From: Okibacterium sp. HSC-33S16
GTDB taxonomy: Bacteria; Actinomycetota; Actinomycetes; Actinomycetales; Microbacteriaceae
Reading direction: 5' to 3'
Assembly (NCBI RefSeq): GCF_024171565.1
Contig: NZ_JALJZZ010000003.1
Location: forward strand, 248,001-312,000
Length of the DNA stretch: 64,000 nucleotides
The position numbers were made by a program, and so were the translations under genes. Below the pieces are notes generated by a model that saw nothing but the letters and a program-made list of their open reading frames with translations, ran no database searches and was not told the origin of the DNA. Position 1 is the stretch's first letter; every line of letters starts with the position of its first letter. Of this stretch, positions 53,346-62,016 are shown piece by piece.

Positions 53346-54185
53346 ATGACTCTTCCCGCCCCGCACCTCCTCAATGACGGCTCCCAGCTTCCGGCGATCG
53401 GATTCGGGACGTATCCCCTCACCGGTTCAGAGGGAGCGGATGCCGTGAGCTCGGCTCTCGAGATCGGCTATCGATTGATCGATACGGCGGTGAACTACGG
53501 CAATGAGGACGTGGTCGGCCGGGCCATCGCGGCCAGTGACGTGCCGCGGTCCGAGATCGTGGTCACCACCAAGCTCCCCGGCAGGGACCACGGCTATGAC
53601 GAGACACTGCGTTCGTTTGAGGCCTCAGCCGAAGCGCTCGGGCTCGAGACCATCGACCTCTACCTCATTCACTGGCCGAACCCCTCCGTAGGAAAGTTCG
53701 CGGAGAGCTGGAAGGCCATGGTGCAACTGCAGAAGGACCACCGGGTGCGCTCGATTGGAGTGTCGAACTTTACCGAGGCGTTTCTCGAGCGGCTCGGGGC
53801 GGAGACCGGGGTGCTCCCCGCGGTCAACCAGATCGAGGTGCACCCATACTTCCCGCAGGACGCGCTCGTCGAGTACCACCGCGAGCACGGAATCCTGACC
53901 GAGGCGTGGAGCCCCCTCGGCAAGCGTGCGGCGCCCTACCAGGAGCAGGTGATCGCCGACATCGCGAATGCACACGGCATCACCCCGACGCAGGCCGTGC
54001 TGCGCTGGCACGTTCAGCGGGGCATTGTTCCGCTGCCGAAGTCGGCCAACCCCGAGCGCCAACGTTCCAACTTCGAGATGCCCGGCGACGACCTCACGGT
54101 CGACGAGATCGCCGCCATCACCGCCCTGGGCAAGCCAGACGGGCGCCTCTTCGGCGGAGACCCCAACACCCACGAGGAGATGTAG
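53346..54185 (+). CDS. Aldo/keto reductase
   Basis: 279-residue NADPH-dependent TIM-barrel reductase. The tetrad is visible: Asp in LIDTAVNYGNE, Tyr in the same segment, Lys in TTKLPGRDH, His in LYLIHWPNP. Also AWSPLGKRA and PLPKSANPERQ for cofactor binding. Resembles the 2,5-diketogluconate reductase branch; the physiological substrate is unknown. Compact 32-base divergent gap with ptrB. Confidence 0.92.
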   Translation: MTLPAPHLLNDGSQLPAIGFGTYPLTGSEGADAVSSALEIGYRLIDTAVNYGNEDVVGRAIAASDVPRSEIVVTTKLPGRDHGYDETLRSFEASAEALGLETIDLYLIHWPNPSVGKFAESWKAMVQLQKDHRVRSIGVSNFTEAFLERLGAETGVLPAVNQIEVHPYFPQDALVEYHREHGILTEAWSPLGKRAAPYQEQVIADIANAHGITPTQAVLRWHVQRGIVPLPKSANPERQRSNFEMPGDDLTVDEIAAITALGKPDGRLFGGDPNTHEEM

Positions 54186-54191
54186 GTCTCC

Positions 54192-54197
54192 TAGGCT
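54192..54197 (+). promoter_or_regulatory. -10 box for leaderless DUF2207-gene mRNA
   Basis: TAGGCT, 6 nt before the ATG at 54204, directly after the reductase stop codon. Confidence 0.5.
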
Positions 54198-54203
54198 GGG
54201 GCC

Positions 54204-56108
54204 ATGACGTCGACGCCGAGATGCCCCTCCCGACCACCCGTCCGTTCGCTGTTCGTCCGGGCGGCGGCCATTGCCGTGGCGCTTGGTGCTGTCCTCGCCG
54301 GCCCAATATTCGCGCCGGCTTCACCGGCTGCTGCCGTGCCCAGCGTCCGCTCGGACGTGTCCGACTTCACCTTCAGTTCCTTCGAGGGTGAATACACCCT
54401 GGGGAAAGACGACGAGGGGCGCTCGACGCTGACATCTGTCGAGACCTTCGTCGCTGAGTTTCCGGACGCCGACCAGAACAAGGGGATCATTCGCGCGATC
54501 CCCGAAGGGTACCTCGGCGTCAACCTGCACACCGAGATCGTCTCGGTGACCGACGCCGACGGCAATGCTGTGCCATACGACGACAGCGAGACCGAGGACG
54601 GTTTCATTCAACTCGCTCTGGGCACCGACGACTATGTACGCGGAACGCAGACGTACGTGATCGAGTACACCCAGAGGGATGCCGTGCGTGCTTTTGCAGA
54701 CACGGCGGTGGATGAGCTGTATTGGGATGCGCCCGGGACCGGTTGGGACCAGCCATTTGCCGAGGCTCAGATGCGCATTGTTGTTCCCGAGGAGCTAGCC
54801 GAGGAACTGACGGGGAACTCAGCGTGCTACGTCGGTCAGCAGGGGTCACCGAGAGCGTGCGACGTCGCCGAAACGCGCACGGATGGTGCGACGGTCTTCG
54901 CTACTCCCCGCACCGCGCTGGCCCCAGGTGAGAACTTTTCACTCTCGGTCGCCTTTGACAAGGGCACGTTTGTCACCCCGGAGATTCCGTCAACCTGGCC
55001 GATATTCACCGTGGTTCCTATTGGCGTCTCCCTGGTCGGCGTCGGAACGCTGATCGCGGCACTAGTTCTTCGCCGTCGAAGTACGGCAGACGCGCCCGGA
55101 CGCGGAATAGTCATTCCGCAGTACACCGTGCCACGCGGCCTCGACATTTTCGTGGCCGCTGATCTCATCGCGAAGACGGCGAAAGCAATGCCTGCCGTTC
55201 TCCTGAGCCTCGCGGTCAGAGGCAACCTGCGCATCATCGACGACGGCGAACAAGCGTCGTTCCTGCGAGCGAACAAACGAGAGTACCGATTGCAATTCAT
55301 GACGGATGCCGGTGCGTCGGCTGCTGATCGTGAAATTCTCGACGCCCTCTTCAGCCCCCGGCGGCGCCCGGGTACGATGAAGGACCTCAACGCGAGCGAT
55401 GCTGCCCTGGCGAAGGCCGTGCAGGGGTTCATTGCCGGCGCCCCCGTACTGTCCGTCGACGCGGGCCTCCGGGTGAAGAAGACCGTTGCCGGCCGACGCT
55501 GGATTGTCATACTGGCGCTCGCTGTGCTTCTCGCGACGGTAGGGCTCTTCGGCTTCGCTCTCGCCCTGTATGGCGTCAATGCCTGGGTGGCTCTCTCGCT
55601 GGTCGTCACGATGATCGCCGTGATCTCCAGCTTCATCGCCATCACCTCGCGCAACGCGCTCACGCCGCAGGGTGCCGAAGTCCGTGAGTACCTCCTCGGC
55701 CTCCGTGATTATCTCGAGCTCGCCGAGGCAGACCGCATCGCGATGCTGCAGAGCCCGGCCGGTGCCCAACGGGTCAGTGTCGAGGACACCGTCGACGCGG
55801 CCGACACGATGCAGATGGTGAAGTTCTACGAAAAGCTGCTGCCCTTTGCGGTGTTGTGGGGCGTTGACGAGCAATGGTCGAAAGAATTGGGTCGATACTA
55901 CGAACAATCTGCAACCGGTCCCGACTGGTATTCGAGCCGGTCCGGCTTCAGCCCAGTGAGCTTTTCTGCCGGCCTTGGCACATTCACCACGTCGTCCGGA
56001 TCATCCACCCCGTGGTCGGCCAGTGCGACCGCGAGCAGTTCGGGCGGATCAGGTGGCGGAGGATTTTCCGGTGGCGGTGGAGGAGGGGGCGGAGGAGGCG
56101 GTCGCTGA
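54204..56108 (+). CDS. DUF2207 membrane protein
   Basis: 634-residue surface-exposed membrane protein. A signal peptide (to about residue 48) leads an extracellular DUF2207 domain (residues about 50-255), then a membrane segment (about 258-288), a cytoplasmic part (about 300-430), two membrane segments (about 430-480), a C-terminal cytoplasmic domain and a Gly-rich tail GGSGGGGFSGGGGGGG. This layout is typical of DUF2207 proteins of unknown function in actinobacteria. ATG 54204 lies 6 nt after TAGGCT. Confidence 0.85.
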   Translation: MTSTPRCPSRPPVRSLFVRAAAIAVALGAVLAGPIFAPASPAAAVPSVRSDVSDFTFSSFEGEYTLGKDDEGRSTLTSVETFVAEFPDADQNKGIIRAIPEGYLGVNLHTEIVSVTDADGNAVPYDDSETEDGFIQLALGTDDYVRGTQTYVIEYTQRDAVRAFADTAVDELYWDAPGTGWDQPFAEAQMRIVVPEELAEELTGNSACYVGQQGSPRACDVAETRTDGATVFATPRTALAPGENFSLSVAFDKGTFVTPEIPSTWPIFTVVPIGVSLVGVGTLIAALVLRRRSTADAPGRGIVIPQYTVPRGLDIFVAADLIAKTAKAMPAVLLSLAVRGNLRIIDDGEQASFLRANKREYRLQFMTDAGASAADREILDALFSPRRRPGTMKDLNASDAALAKAVQGFIAGAPVLSVDAGLRVKKTVAGRRWIVILALAVLLATVGLFGFALALYGVNAWVALSLVVTMIAVISSFIAITSRNALTPQGAEVREYLLGLRDYLELAEADRIAMLQSPAGAQRVSVEDTVDAADTMQMVKFYEKLLPFAVLWGVDEQWSKELGRYYEQSATGPDWYSSRSGFSPVSFSAGLGTFTTSSGSSTPWSASATASSSGGSGGGGFSGGGGGGGGGGGR

Positions 56109-56261
56109 GCATTCGCCTAACCGAGCGTCTCAAGTTGACGCGACTCCCGAGGGGTGTAATCATCGTTTACGGCCCCTCAACTGGCAACCTTGATTACATG
56201 AACTCCCGGTGAAAATACATCCGGGAGAGCTGTGCGCGGGGAAGTCCCTACTCAGAGAACT

Positions 56262-57443
56262 ATGCCGGTGGATATCACCCTCATTATTGTGCTTGTCATT
56301 GCACTAGCCCTTTTCTTCGACTTCACCAACGGATTCCACGACACGGCGAACGCCATGGCGACGCCGATCGCAACCGGGGCTCTCAAGCCCAAGGTTGCCG
56401 TTGGCCTCGCGGCGATCCTCAACCTGGTTGGTGCGTTCCTTTCGACCGAGGTGGCCAAGACCATCTCCGGCGGAATCATCCGTGAAGGGGACGGCGGCGT
56501 CCTCATCACGCCGGAACTCATCTTCGCCGGACTGATCGGCGCGATCGTCTGGAATATGCTGACCTGGCTGCTCGGCCTGCCGTCGAGCTCGTCGCACGCC
56601 CTCTTCGGTGGGCTCATCGGAGCGGCCCTCGTCGGCTTCGGAACCGGCGCCATCGACTTCGGCGTGCTCCTGTCGAAAGTCATTCTCCCCGCACTCCTGG
56701 CGCCGCTCACCGCGGGCCTGATCGCGTTCGCGGCCACCAAGCTCGCCTACGGCATCACGCGCCGCTATGACGGCAAGCCCGATGGTCGATCCGGCTTCCG
56801 GTATGGGCAGATCTTCTCGTCGTCACTTGTCGCGCTCGCGCACGGTACTAACGACGCACAGAAGACGATGGGCGTCATCACCCTTGCGCTGATCTCGGTT
56901 AACCTGCTCGGGCCGGACGACGGTGTTCCCTTCTGGGTCGTCGTCGTCTGCGCACTGGCCATCGCGCTCGGCACCTACGTCGGCGGCTGGCGCATCATCA
57001 AGACGCTCGGAACCGGACTCACCGATGTGAAGCCCGCCCAGGGATTCTCGGCAGAAACCAGCACGGCAGCGACCATCCTGGCCTCCAGCCACCTGGGATT
57101 TGCTCTATCCACAACGCAGGTCGCGTCGGGTTCGGTGATCGGTTCCGGTCTCGGGCGACGCGGTTCGACGGTTCGCTGGGGTACTGCTGGCCGCATCGCT
57201 ATCGGTTGGCTCCTCACCCTGCCAGCGGCGGGCATCGTTGGTGCACTTGCGGCTCTGGTCGCCCACCTCGGTACCTGGGGCGTGATCATCGACGCGGTCG
57301 TTGGTGTCGGCACCATCGTCTTCATCTTCCTCTGGTCACGGCGTGACCAGATTGGCCACCACAATGTCGTCAGCGAGGTTGCAGCGTCCGGTGAGGCCGT
57401 GGCGATCGCTCGCAAGTCAAAGAAGAAGAAGGTCGCGAAGTGA
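56262..57443 (+). CDS. Inorganic phosphate transporter, Pit family
   Basis: 393-residue low-affinity phosphate (metal-phosphate) transporter with about ten membrane segments. Signature FFDFTNGFHDTANAMATPIATG at the N-terminus (given in part) and FSSSLVALAHGTNDAQKTMG in the second half, the duplicated Pit motif. ATG 56262 is favoured by alignment (MPVDITL); GTG 56232 is an alternative with GGGAGAG near it. Ends in a Lys-rich tail. Its stop overlaps the next gene by GTGA. Confidence 0.93.
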   Translation: MPVDITLIIVLVIALALFFDFTNGFHDTANAMATPIATGALKPKVAVGLAAILNLVGAFLSTEVAKTISGGIIREGDGGVLITPELIFAGLIGAIVWNMLTWLLGLPSSSSHALFGGLIGAALVGFGTGAIDFGVLLSKVILPALLAPLTAGLIAFAATKLAYGITRRYDGKPDGRSGFRYGQIFSSSLVALAHGTNDAQKTMGVITLALISVNLLGPDDGVPFWVVVVCALAIALGTYVGGWRIIKTLGTGLTDVKPAQGFSAETSTAATILASSHLGFALSTTQVASGSVIGSGLGRRGSTVRWGTAGRIAIGWLLTLPAAGIVGALAALVAHLGTWGVIIDAVVGVGTIVFIFLWSRRDQIGHHNVVSEVAASGEAVAIARKSKKKKVAK

Positions 57444-57775
57444 TCGACTGGATGGGGTTCGTCATCGTCCTCTTCGCTGCGCTCGTTGGAGCCGTTGTCG
57501 TTGTGGGGTTGTATGCCTTCGGGCTCAAGATGCTGGTTCGGGCGGGTCGCGTTCCGGTCGTCACCCCAGCGACGTTCACCGATGCGATCACGGTCCTGAC
57601 TCCGGCGGAGATCAAGTCCGCGGAGAAGAAGGCCGCTAAGGCTGCGCGGAAGAACCCGCTCTCGGCCGGACAGAAGCGCGTCGCCCTGATCGCCGCATAC
57701 GGGTCTTTCGTTCTCTGCGCTGCTGCCGTGCTCTTCGGCATCTACCTCATCGTTCCGGCGCTGCACGGGGGATAA
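57440..57775 (+). CDS. Small membrane protein coupled to the phosphate transporter
   Basis: 111-residue protein with a membrane segment at each end (about 5-28 and 85-108) and a basic cytoplasmic loop between (AEIKSAEKKAAKAARKNP). GTG start overlaps the transporter stop, so it is translated with it and probably acts with it. Not a PhoU homologue. No recognised domain. Confidence 0.78.
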   Translation: MIDWMGFVIVLFAALVGAVVVVGLYAFGLKMLVRAGRVPVVTPATFTDAITVLTPAEIKSAEKKAAKAARKNPLSAGQKRVALIAAYGSFVLCAAAVLFGIYLIVPALHGG

Positions 57776-57803
57776 GCCGCGACAACATCGTGTTTCGACG
57801 CAA

Positions 57804-57838
57804 CAGGGCCCGCGCTGCGAGAAGCAGTGCGGGCCCTG
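57804..57838. terminator. Bidirectional terminator, Pit partner/uracil permease
   Basis: CAGGGCCCGC / GCGGGCCCTG (10 bp), extended by GCTGC/GCAGT to 15 bp around loop GAGAA, between convergent genes. Confidence 0.88.
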
Positions 57839-57851
57839 TGTGGCAGTGAGG

Positions 57852-59129
57852 CTATTCGGTGCCGCGCAGTCGAGCGAGCGTGTTCATCAGGTGGTAGACC
57901 ACGATGGCCGCAATCGTGCCGAGGGCGATGCCGTTGAAGATGACATCGCCGAACTGCAGCGTGTAGTTGGCAATTCCGAGGATGAGTGCGATGGCCGCAG
58001 TGAACTGGTTCTTCGGAAGCGCGAAATCCACGCGGTTGTCGATCCAGATCTTCACCCCGATGATTCCGATCAGGCCGTACAACGCCGTGGTGACTCCACC
58101 CAGCACACCGGCGGGAATGGTGTTGATGACGGCTCCCACCTTGGGCGACAGTCCCAGCAGGATGGCGAAGATTCCGGCGACCCAGTATGCGGCAGTTGAG
58201 TAGACCCTCGTTGCGGCCATGACCCCGATGTTCTCGCCGTAGGTTGTGGTGGCGGAACCGCCGCCCATACCGGCTACGACGGTCGCAAGTCCGTCCGCGA
58301 AGAGACCGCGACCGGTGAGCGTGTTGATGGTCGGCTCTTCGGTCATCTGCGCAACGCCGCGGATGTGTCCCACGTTCTCTGCGACGAGCACGAGAACGAC
58401 GGGAAGGAATGCAGGAAGCACGGCCCAGAGCGCCGAGTCAGTGAATGGGTTGCCGGGCATGGCGAATTGTGGGAGGCCGACCCATGCGGCCTCGCCGACC
58501 GCGGAGAAGTCGATTTCGCCGGAGATCGCTGCTGCGATGTACCCCACGATCACTCCGAGCAGGATCGACATCCGGCCGAGAATTCCCCGGAACAGGACCG
58601 AGGCGAGGATGACCGCCGCGAGTGTGATCGTTGCGGTGACCGGTGCTACCTGGAAGTTGTTCCATGCAGCAGGCCCGAGGTTGAAGCCGATGAGGGCAAC
58701 GATGGCCCCGGCAACAACGGGCGGCATGAGTGAGTTAATCCAGCCGACACCGGTAAATTGCACCAGCAATCCAACGAGCGCGAGCAGGAGTCCGACGATG
58801 ACGATGCCGAAGAGCGCACTGCCCATGCCCTGCGCCGTGGTTGCCACGGTGATCGGCGCGATGAACGCGAACGACGAGCCGAGGTAACTGGGCAGCCTGT
58901 TCTTCGTGATGAGGAGGAACAGCAGAGTTCCAACTCCCGAGAACAGCAGCGTCGTCGACGGCGGGAAACCGGTGAGGATCGGCACGAGGAACGTCGCGCC
59001 GAACATCGCGACGACGTGTTGGGCACCGAGCCCAATAGTGCGTGGCCAGGTCAGGCGTTCGGCCGGCCCGACGACTTCACGTGCTCCGACATCTTTTCCG
59101 TCACCGTGCAATTTCCAGGGCAGGGCCAT
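57852..59129 (-). CDS. Uracil/xanthine permease (NCS2)
   Basis: 425-residue NCS2-family proton symporter with about 14 membrane segments. Family hallmarks: GAQHVVAMFGATFLVPILTG, YLGSSFAFIAPI, and the central NGMGGGSATTTYGENIG-like stretch AGMGGGSATTTYGENIGVMA. Uracil is the most likely substrate (UraA/PyrP branch); xanthine cannot be excluded. GGAGAGAAGAG precedes the ATG. Divergent from a purine permease; no pyr genes are near. Confidence 0.9.
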   Translation of the reverse strand: MALPWKLHGDGKDVGAREVVGPAERLTWPRTIGLGAQHVVAMFGATFLVPILTGFPPSTTLLFSGVGTLLFLLITKNRLPSYLGSSFAFIAPITVATTAQGMGSALFGIVIVGLLLALVGLLVQFTGVGWINSLMPPVVAGAIVALIGFNLGPAAWNNFQVAPVTATITLAAVILASVLFRGILGRMSILLGVIVGYIAAAISGEIDFSAVGEAAWVGLPQFAMPGNPFTDSALWAVLPAFLPVVLVLVAENVGHIRGVAQMTEEPTINTLTGRGLFADGLATVVAGMGGGSATTTYGENIGVMAATRVYSTAAYWVAGIFAILLGLSPKVGAVINTIPAGVLGGVTTALYGLIGIIGVKIWIDNRVDFALPKNQFTAAIALILGIANYTLQFGDVIFNGIALGTIAAIVVYHLMNTLARLRGTE

Positions 59130-59322
59130 TCGATCTCTTCTCTCCGGGGGATTGGTCCTCCGTCACAGTACTGGCAAACCGGCTCCGTGCGCAGACGAGC
59201 ATGGAGCGGGCAATAAACTGTCAGTCTGCGCAGGCTACTTGTCGCCAGCGCGTCCCCGGTCCGCGTCCCCGTGCCGTGAGCTGGGTCTTCCCCTCCAACT
59301 CCTTTTTCGGAAAGGCCCCTGA

Positions 59323-60753
59323 GTGGCATCCACATCTGCGCCAACCATCAAAGATCGCATCGACCGATTCTTCGAAATCACGAAGCGAGGATCCACCTTC
59401 AGCGGGGAACTCCGCGGGGGCGTTGTCACCTTCGTTGCGATGGCCTACATCGTTGTCCTCAACCCGATCATCCTTTCGGGTGGCGTCGACGTCGACGGTA
59501 AGTCGCTCGACTTCGCCCAACTCTCGGCGGTCACGGCACTCACCGCCGGCGTGATGACGATCCTGTTCGGTCTCATCGCGCGGCTGCCATTCGCGTTCGC
59601 AGCGGGACTCGGCATTAACTCGTTCCTCGCGTTCAGCGTGGTCGGGCAGGTCACCTGGGCCGAAGCAATGGGCCTCGTGGTCATCAATGGCCTCTTCATC
59701 GTCCTGCTCGCTGCCACCGGTCTGCGACGGCTGATTTTTGAGGCGGTTCCGATCCAGCTCAAGATCGGCATCACGGTCGGTATCGGTCTCTTCATCGCCT
59801 TCATCGGTCTCGTCAATGCGGGCTTCGTCACCTCGACCGGCCAGGCATCCCCGCCGATCGGGCTGGGCCTTGGCGGCTCGGTTGCCACGGTACCGACCCT
59901 CATCTTCGTGATCACCGTCCTGCTCGGTGGGGTTCTGGTCGCCCGCAAGGTTAAAGGCGCACTGCTCATCGCCATCCTCACGGGAACCGTGATCGCGGTG
60001 ATCTCCGAGGCGTTCTGGCCGGTGGGGTCCTCCGCGGACAACCCCGGTGGCTGGAGCCTCTCCGTCCCCGCGCTGCCCAGCCAGATCTTCAGCGCCCCTG
60101 ACCTCGGGCTCATCGGAGCATTCAACTTCGGCAGCTTTGAGCGCATCGGAATCCTCGCCGCGCTCATGCTCGTCTTCACCCTCGTGTTCACCAACTTCTT
60201 CGATGCCATGGGAACCATGACTGGGCTGAGCAAGGAAGCAGACGTCGCTGACGAGAAGGGCAACTTCCCCCGCCTCAAGTCGGCTCTCATCGTCGAAGGT
60301 GTCGGAGCCGTCGCCGGTGGTGCGGCATCGGCCTCGTCGAACACCGTCTTCGTCGAGTCCGGCGCCGGTATCGGAGAGGGAGCGCGCACCGGCCTGGCCA
60401 ACATCGTCACCGGTGTGCTGTTCCTCCTGGCCATGTTCCTCACGCCGCTCACGAGCATCGTGCCGAGCGAGGTCGCCTCTGCTGCCCTCGTCCTCGTGGG
60501 TGCCATGATGATGGCGCAGATCAAGGACATCGTGTGGACCGACTTCTCGGTCAGCTTCCCCGTGTTCGTGACCATCGCCGTGATGCCGTTCACCTTCTCG
60601 ATCGCCAACGGTATCGGCGCCGGCTTTATCGCCTGGGTCGTCCTTCGCGCATTCAGCGGCAAGGCTCGCGAGATCAGCCCGCTGCTCTGGGTGGTCGCCC
60701 TGGGCTTCCTGGTTTTCTTCGCACGCGGCCCGATCGAGGCGCTTTTCGCCTAA
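59323..60753 (+). CDS. Guanine/hypoxanthine permease, AzgA-like
   Basis: 476-residue NCS2 transporter of the AzgA/PbuG group for purines. Seen: FSGELRGGVVTFVAMAYIVV, LGINSFLAFSVV, TNFFDAMGTMTGLSKEA and the ASSNTVFVESGAGIGEGARTG substrate region (in part). GTG 59323 has GGAAAGG 7 bases upstream; the 193-base gap to the divergent uracil permease shows no purine riboswitch that I can recognise. Terminates in an unusual repeated hairpin. Confidence 0.92.
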   Translation: MASTSAPTIKDRIDRFFEITKRGSTFSGELRGGVVTFVAMAYIVVLNPIILSGGVDVDGKSLDFAQLSAVTALTAGVMTILFGLIARLPFAFAAGLGINSFLAFSVVGQVTWAEAMGLVVINGLFIVLLAATGLRRLIFEAVPIQLKIGITVGIGLFIAFIGLVNAGFVTSTGQASPPIGLGLGGSVATVPTLIFVITVLLGGVLVARKVKGALLIAILTGTVIAVISEAFWPVGSSADNPGGWSLSVPALPSQIFSAPDLGLIGAFNFGSFERIGILAALMLVFTLVFTNFFDAMGTMTGLSKEADVADEKGNFPRLKSALIVEGVGAVAGGAASASSNTVFVESGAGIGEGARTGLANIVTGVLFLLAMFLTPLTSIVPSEVASAALVLVGAMMMAQIKDIVWTDFSVSFPVFVTIAVMPFTFSIANGIGAGFIAWVVLRAFSGKAREISPLLWVVALGFLVFFARGPIEALFA

Positions 60754-60833
60754 CAATCCGGCGTGCAGAGCGGGTCGCCGGAGCAGTCCGGCGTGCAGAG
60801 CGGGTCGCCGGAGCAGTCCGGCGGCCCGCTCTG
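60754..60833 (+). terminator. Duplicated terminator hairpin after the purine permease
   Basis: A 30-base unit is present 2.3 times (60754-60783, 60784-60813, then a partial copy). The second copy's CAGAGCGGG (60796-60804) pairs with CCCGCTCTG (60825-60833), and CGCCGG with CCGGCG, to make a 15- to 16-bp stem with loop AGCAGT. No T run. The first copy can pair with the same 3' arm as an alternative hairpin. Confidence 0.75.
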
Positions 60834-60886
60834 TGTAAATCGCGACATGCGAAGTCATTCGTCGGCGCGGTGTCGGCTGCCGGAAC

Positions 60887-60892
60887 TAGGCT
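60887..60892 (+). promoter_or_regulatory. -10 box for leaderless phosphodiesterase mRNA
   Basis: TAGGCT, 6 nt before the ATG at 60899. Confidence 0.5.
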
Positions 60893-60898
60893 GACCCC

Positions 60899-61792
60899 AT
60901 GGTTCAGCTCGGTCAGTATCCACCCGCGCGCCAGGTGCTTGTTCACCTCAGCGACACCCATTTTCTACGCGATGGCGCCCTTCTGCATGGCGACCTTCCC
61001 ACTGAATCCAACCTCGAACGCGCGCTCGAACAGGTGGAATCGATGGGCATTCGGCCCTCCGCTCTCGTTTTCACCGGTGACCTCACCGATCTCGGCGAAA
61101 CGGATGCGTATGCGCGCCTTCGTGCGCGCGTTGAGCCGGTGGCGGAGCGGCTTGGTGCCCAGATCATCTGGCTGATGGGCAATCACGACGAGCGCGGGCC
61201 GATGCGCTCGGCACTGCTCGACCAGGAGCAGAGCGACGGCCCTCTTGATCAGGTGTGGGACCTGGGCGGGCTCCGATTCATCGGTCTTGACTCGAGCGTG
61301 CCCGGGTTTCACCACGGCGAGTTGTCCGACGCCCAGCTTGACTGGCTCGACGGTGTTCTCGACAGTCCGGCTCGATATGGCACCGTGATCGGAATGCATC
61401 ACCCGCCGGTCCCCGCACCGCAGCCGCTGTTCGACCTGCTTGAGTTGCGCGACCAGCGCCCGTTTGCGGAGGTCCTTGCCGGCCGCGATGTTCGCGCGAT
61501 CCTGGCTGGACACCTCCACTATGCGTTGCACTCGACGTTTGCCGACGTGCCCGTCTCTGTTGCGGCCGCGAGCTGCTACACCATGAACCTGTCGAACCCG
61601 CCGCGGGCGACGAACGGCATGAACGGTGGCCAGTCATTCAACCTCGTCCATGTGTACGACGAGCAGATCACCCACTCCGTGGTGCCGATCGGAGACTTTG
61701 CGACGGCAGACACCTTCACCGATGACTTCATCGCCGAGATGGAAGCCCTCTCTCCCGAGGAGCGCATCGAGGCGTTCTCCCGCAAACGCTGA
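60899..61792 (+). CDS. CpdA-like metallophosphoesterase
   Basis: 297-residue calcineurin-fold phosphodiesterase, similar to 3',5'-cAMP phosphodiesterase CpdA. Metal motifs run in order: LSDTHF, FTGDLTD, MGNHDE, GMHHPP and AGHLHY, all intact. May hydrolyse cAMP or another cyclic or linear phosphodiester. Cytoplasmic. TAGGCT is 6 nt before ATG 60899. Downstream gap of 224 bases to the aspartase start has no recognised gene. Confidence 0.9.
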   Translation: MVQLGQYPPARQVLVHLSDTHFLRDGALLHGDLPTESNLERALEQVESMGIRPSALVFTGDLTDLGETDAYARLRARVEPVAERLGAQIIWLMGNHDERGPMRSALLDQEQSDGPLDQVWDLGGLRFIGLDSSVPGFHHGELSDAQLDWLDGVLDSPARYGTVIGMHHPPVPAPQPLFDLLELRDQRPFAEVLAGRDVRAILAGHLHYALHSTFADVPVSVAAASCYTMNLSNPPRATNGMNGGQSFNLVHVYDEQITHSVVPIGDFATADTFTDDFIAEMEALSPEERIEAFSRKR

Positions 61793-62016
61793 CCTCCACT
61801 CGGGTCACAGAGTGTGAGCGAACGGCTCTGCCACACCGGCGATTGAGCTCGAAATGAATGCCAATCCGGCCCGTCCGCCTGCCTGCGGAAAGAGGTACAG
61901 TCGAAGAGTCCGGCCACAAGCGAAACGACACAACAGGCAACGGAGCCACAGTGAGAAGCAGCATGCCCGCCACGAGCGGAATCATCATCGACGAAGAGAA
62001 CACAGAGAGGTTCAGA

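Noticed and set aside
52117-53349. 410-codon forward frame across ptrB
   Set aside because: Antisense to oligopeptidase B; composition is that of a shadow frame.
59130-59322. Possible purine riboswitch in the uracil/purine permease gap
   Set aside because: I could not find the conserved purine-riboswitch core in either direction; only promoters and a ribosome binding site are seen.
59221-60858. 545-codon frame on the reverse strand across the purine permease
   Set aside because: It runs antisense to a clear AzgA-type transporter and encodes an extremely charged, domain-free product typical of shadow frames in high-GC DNA.
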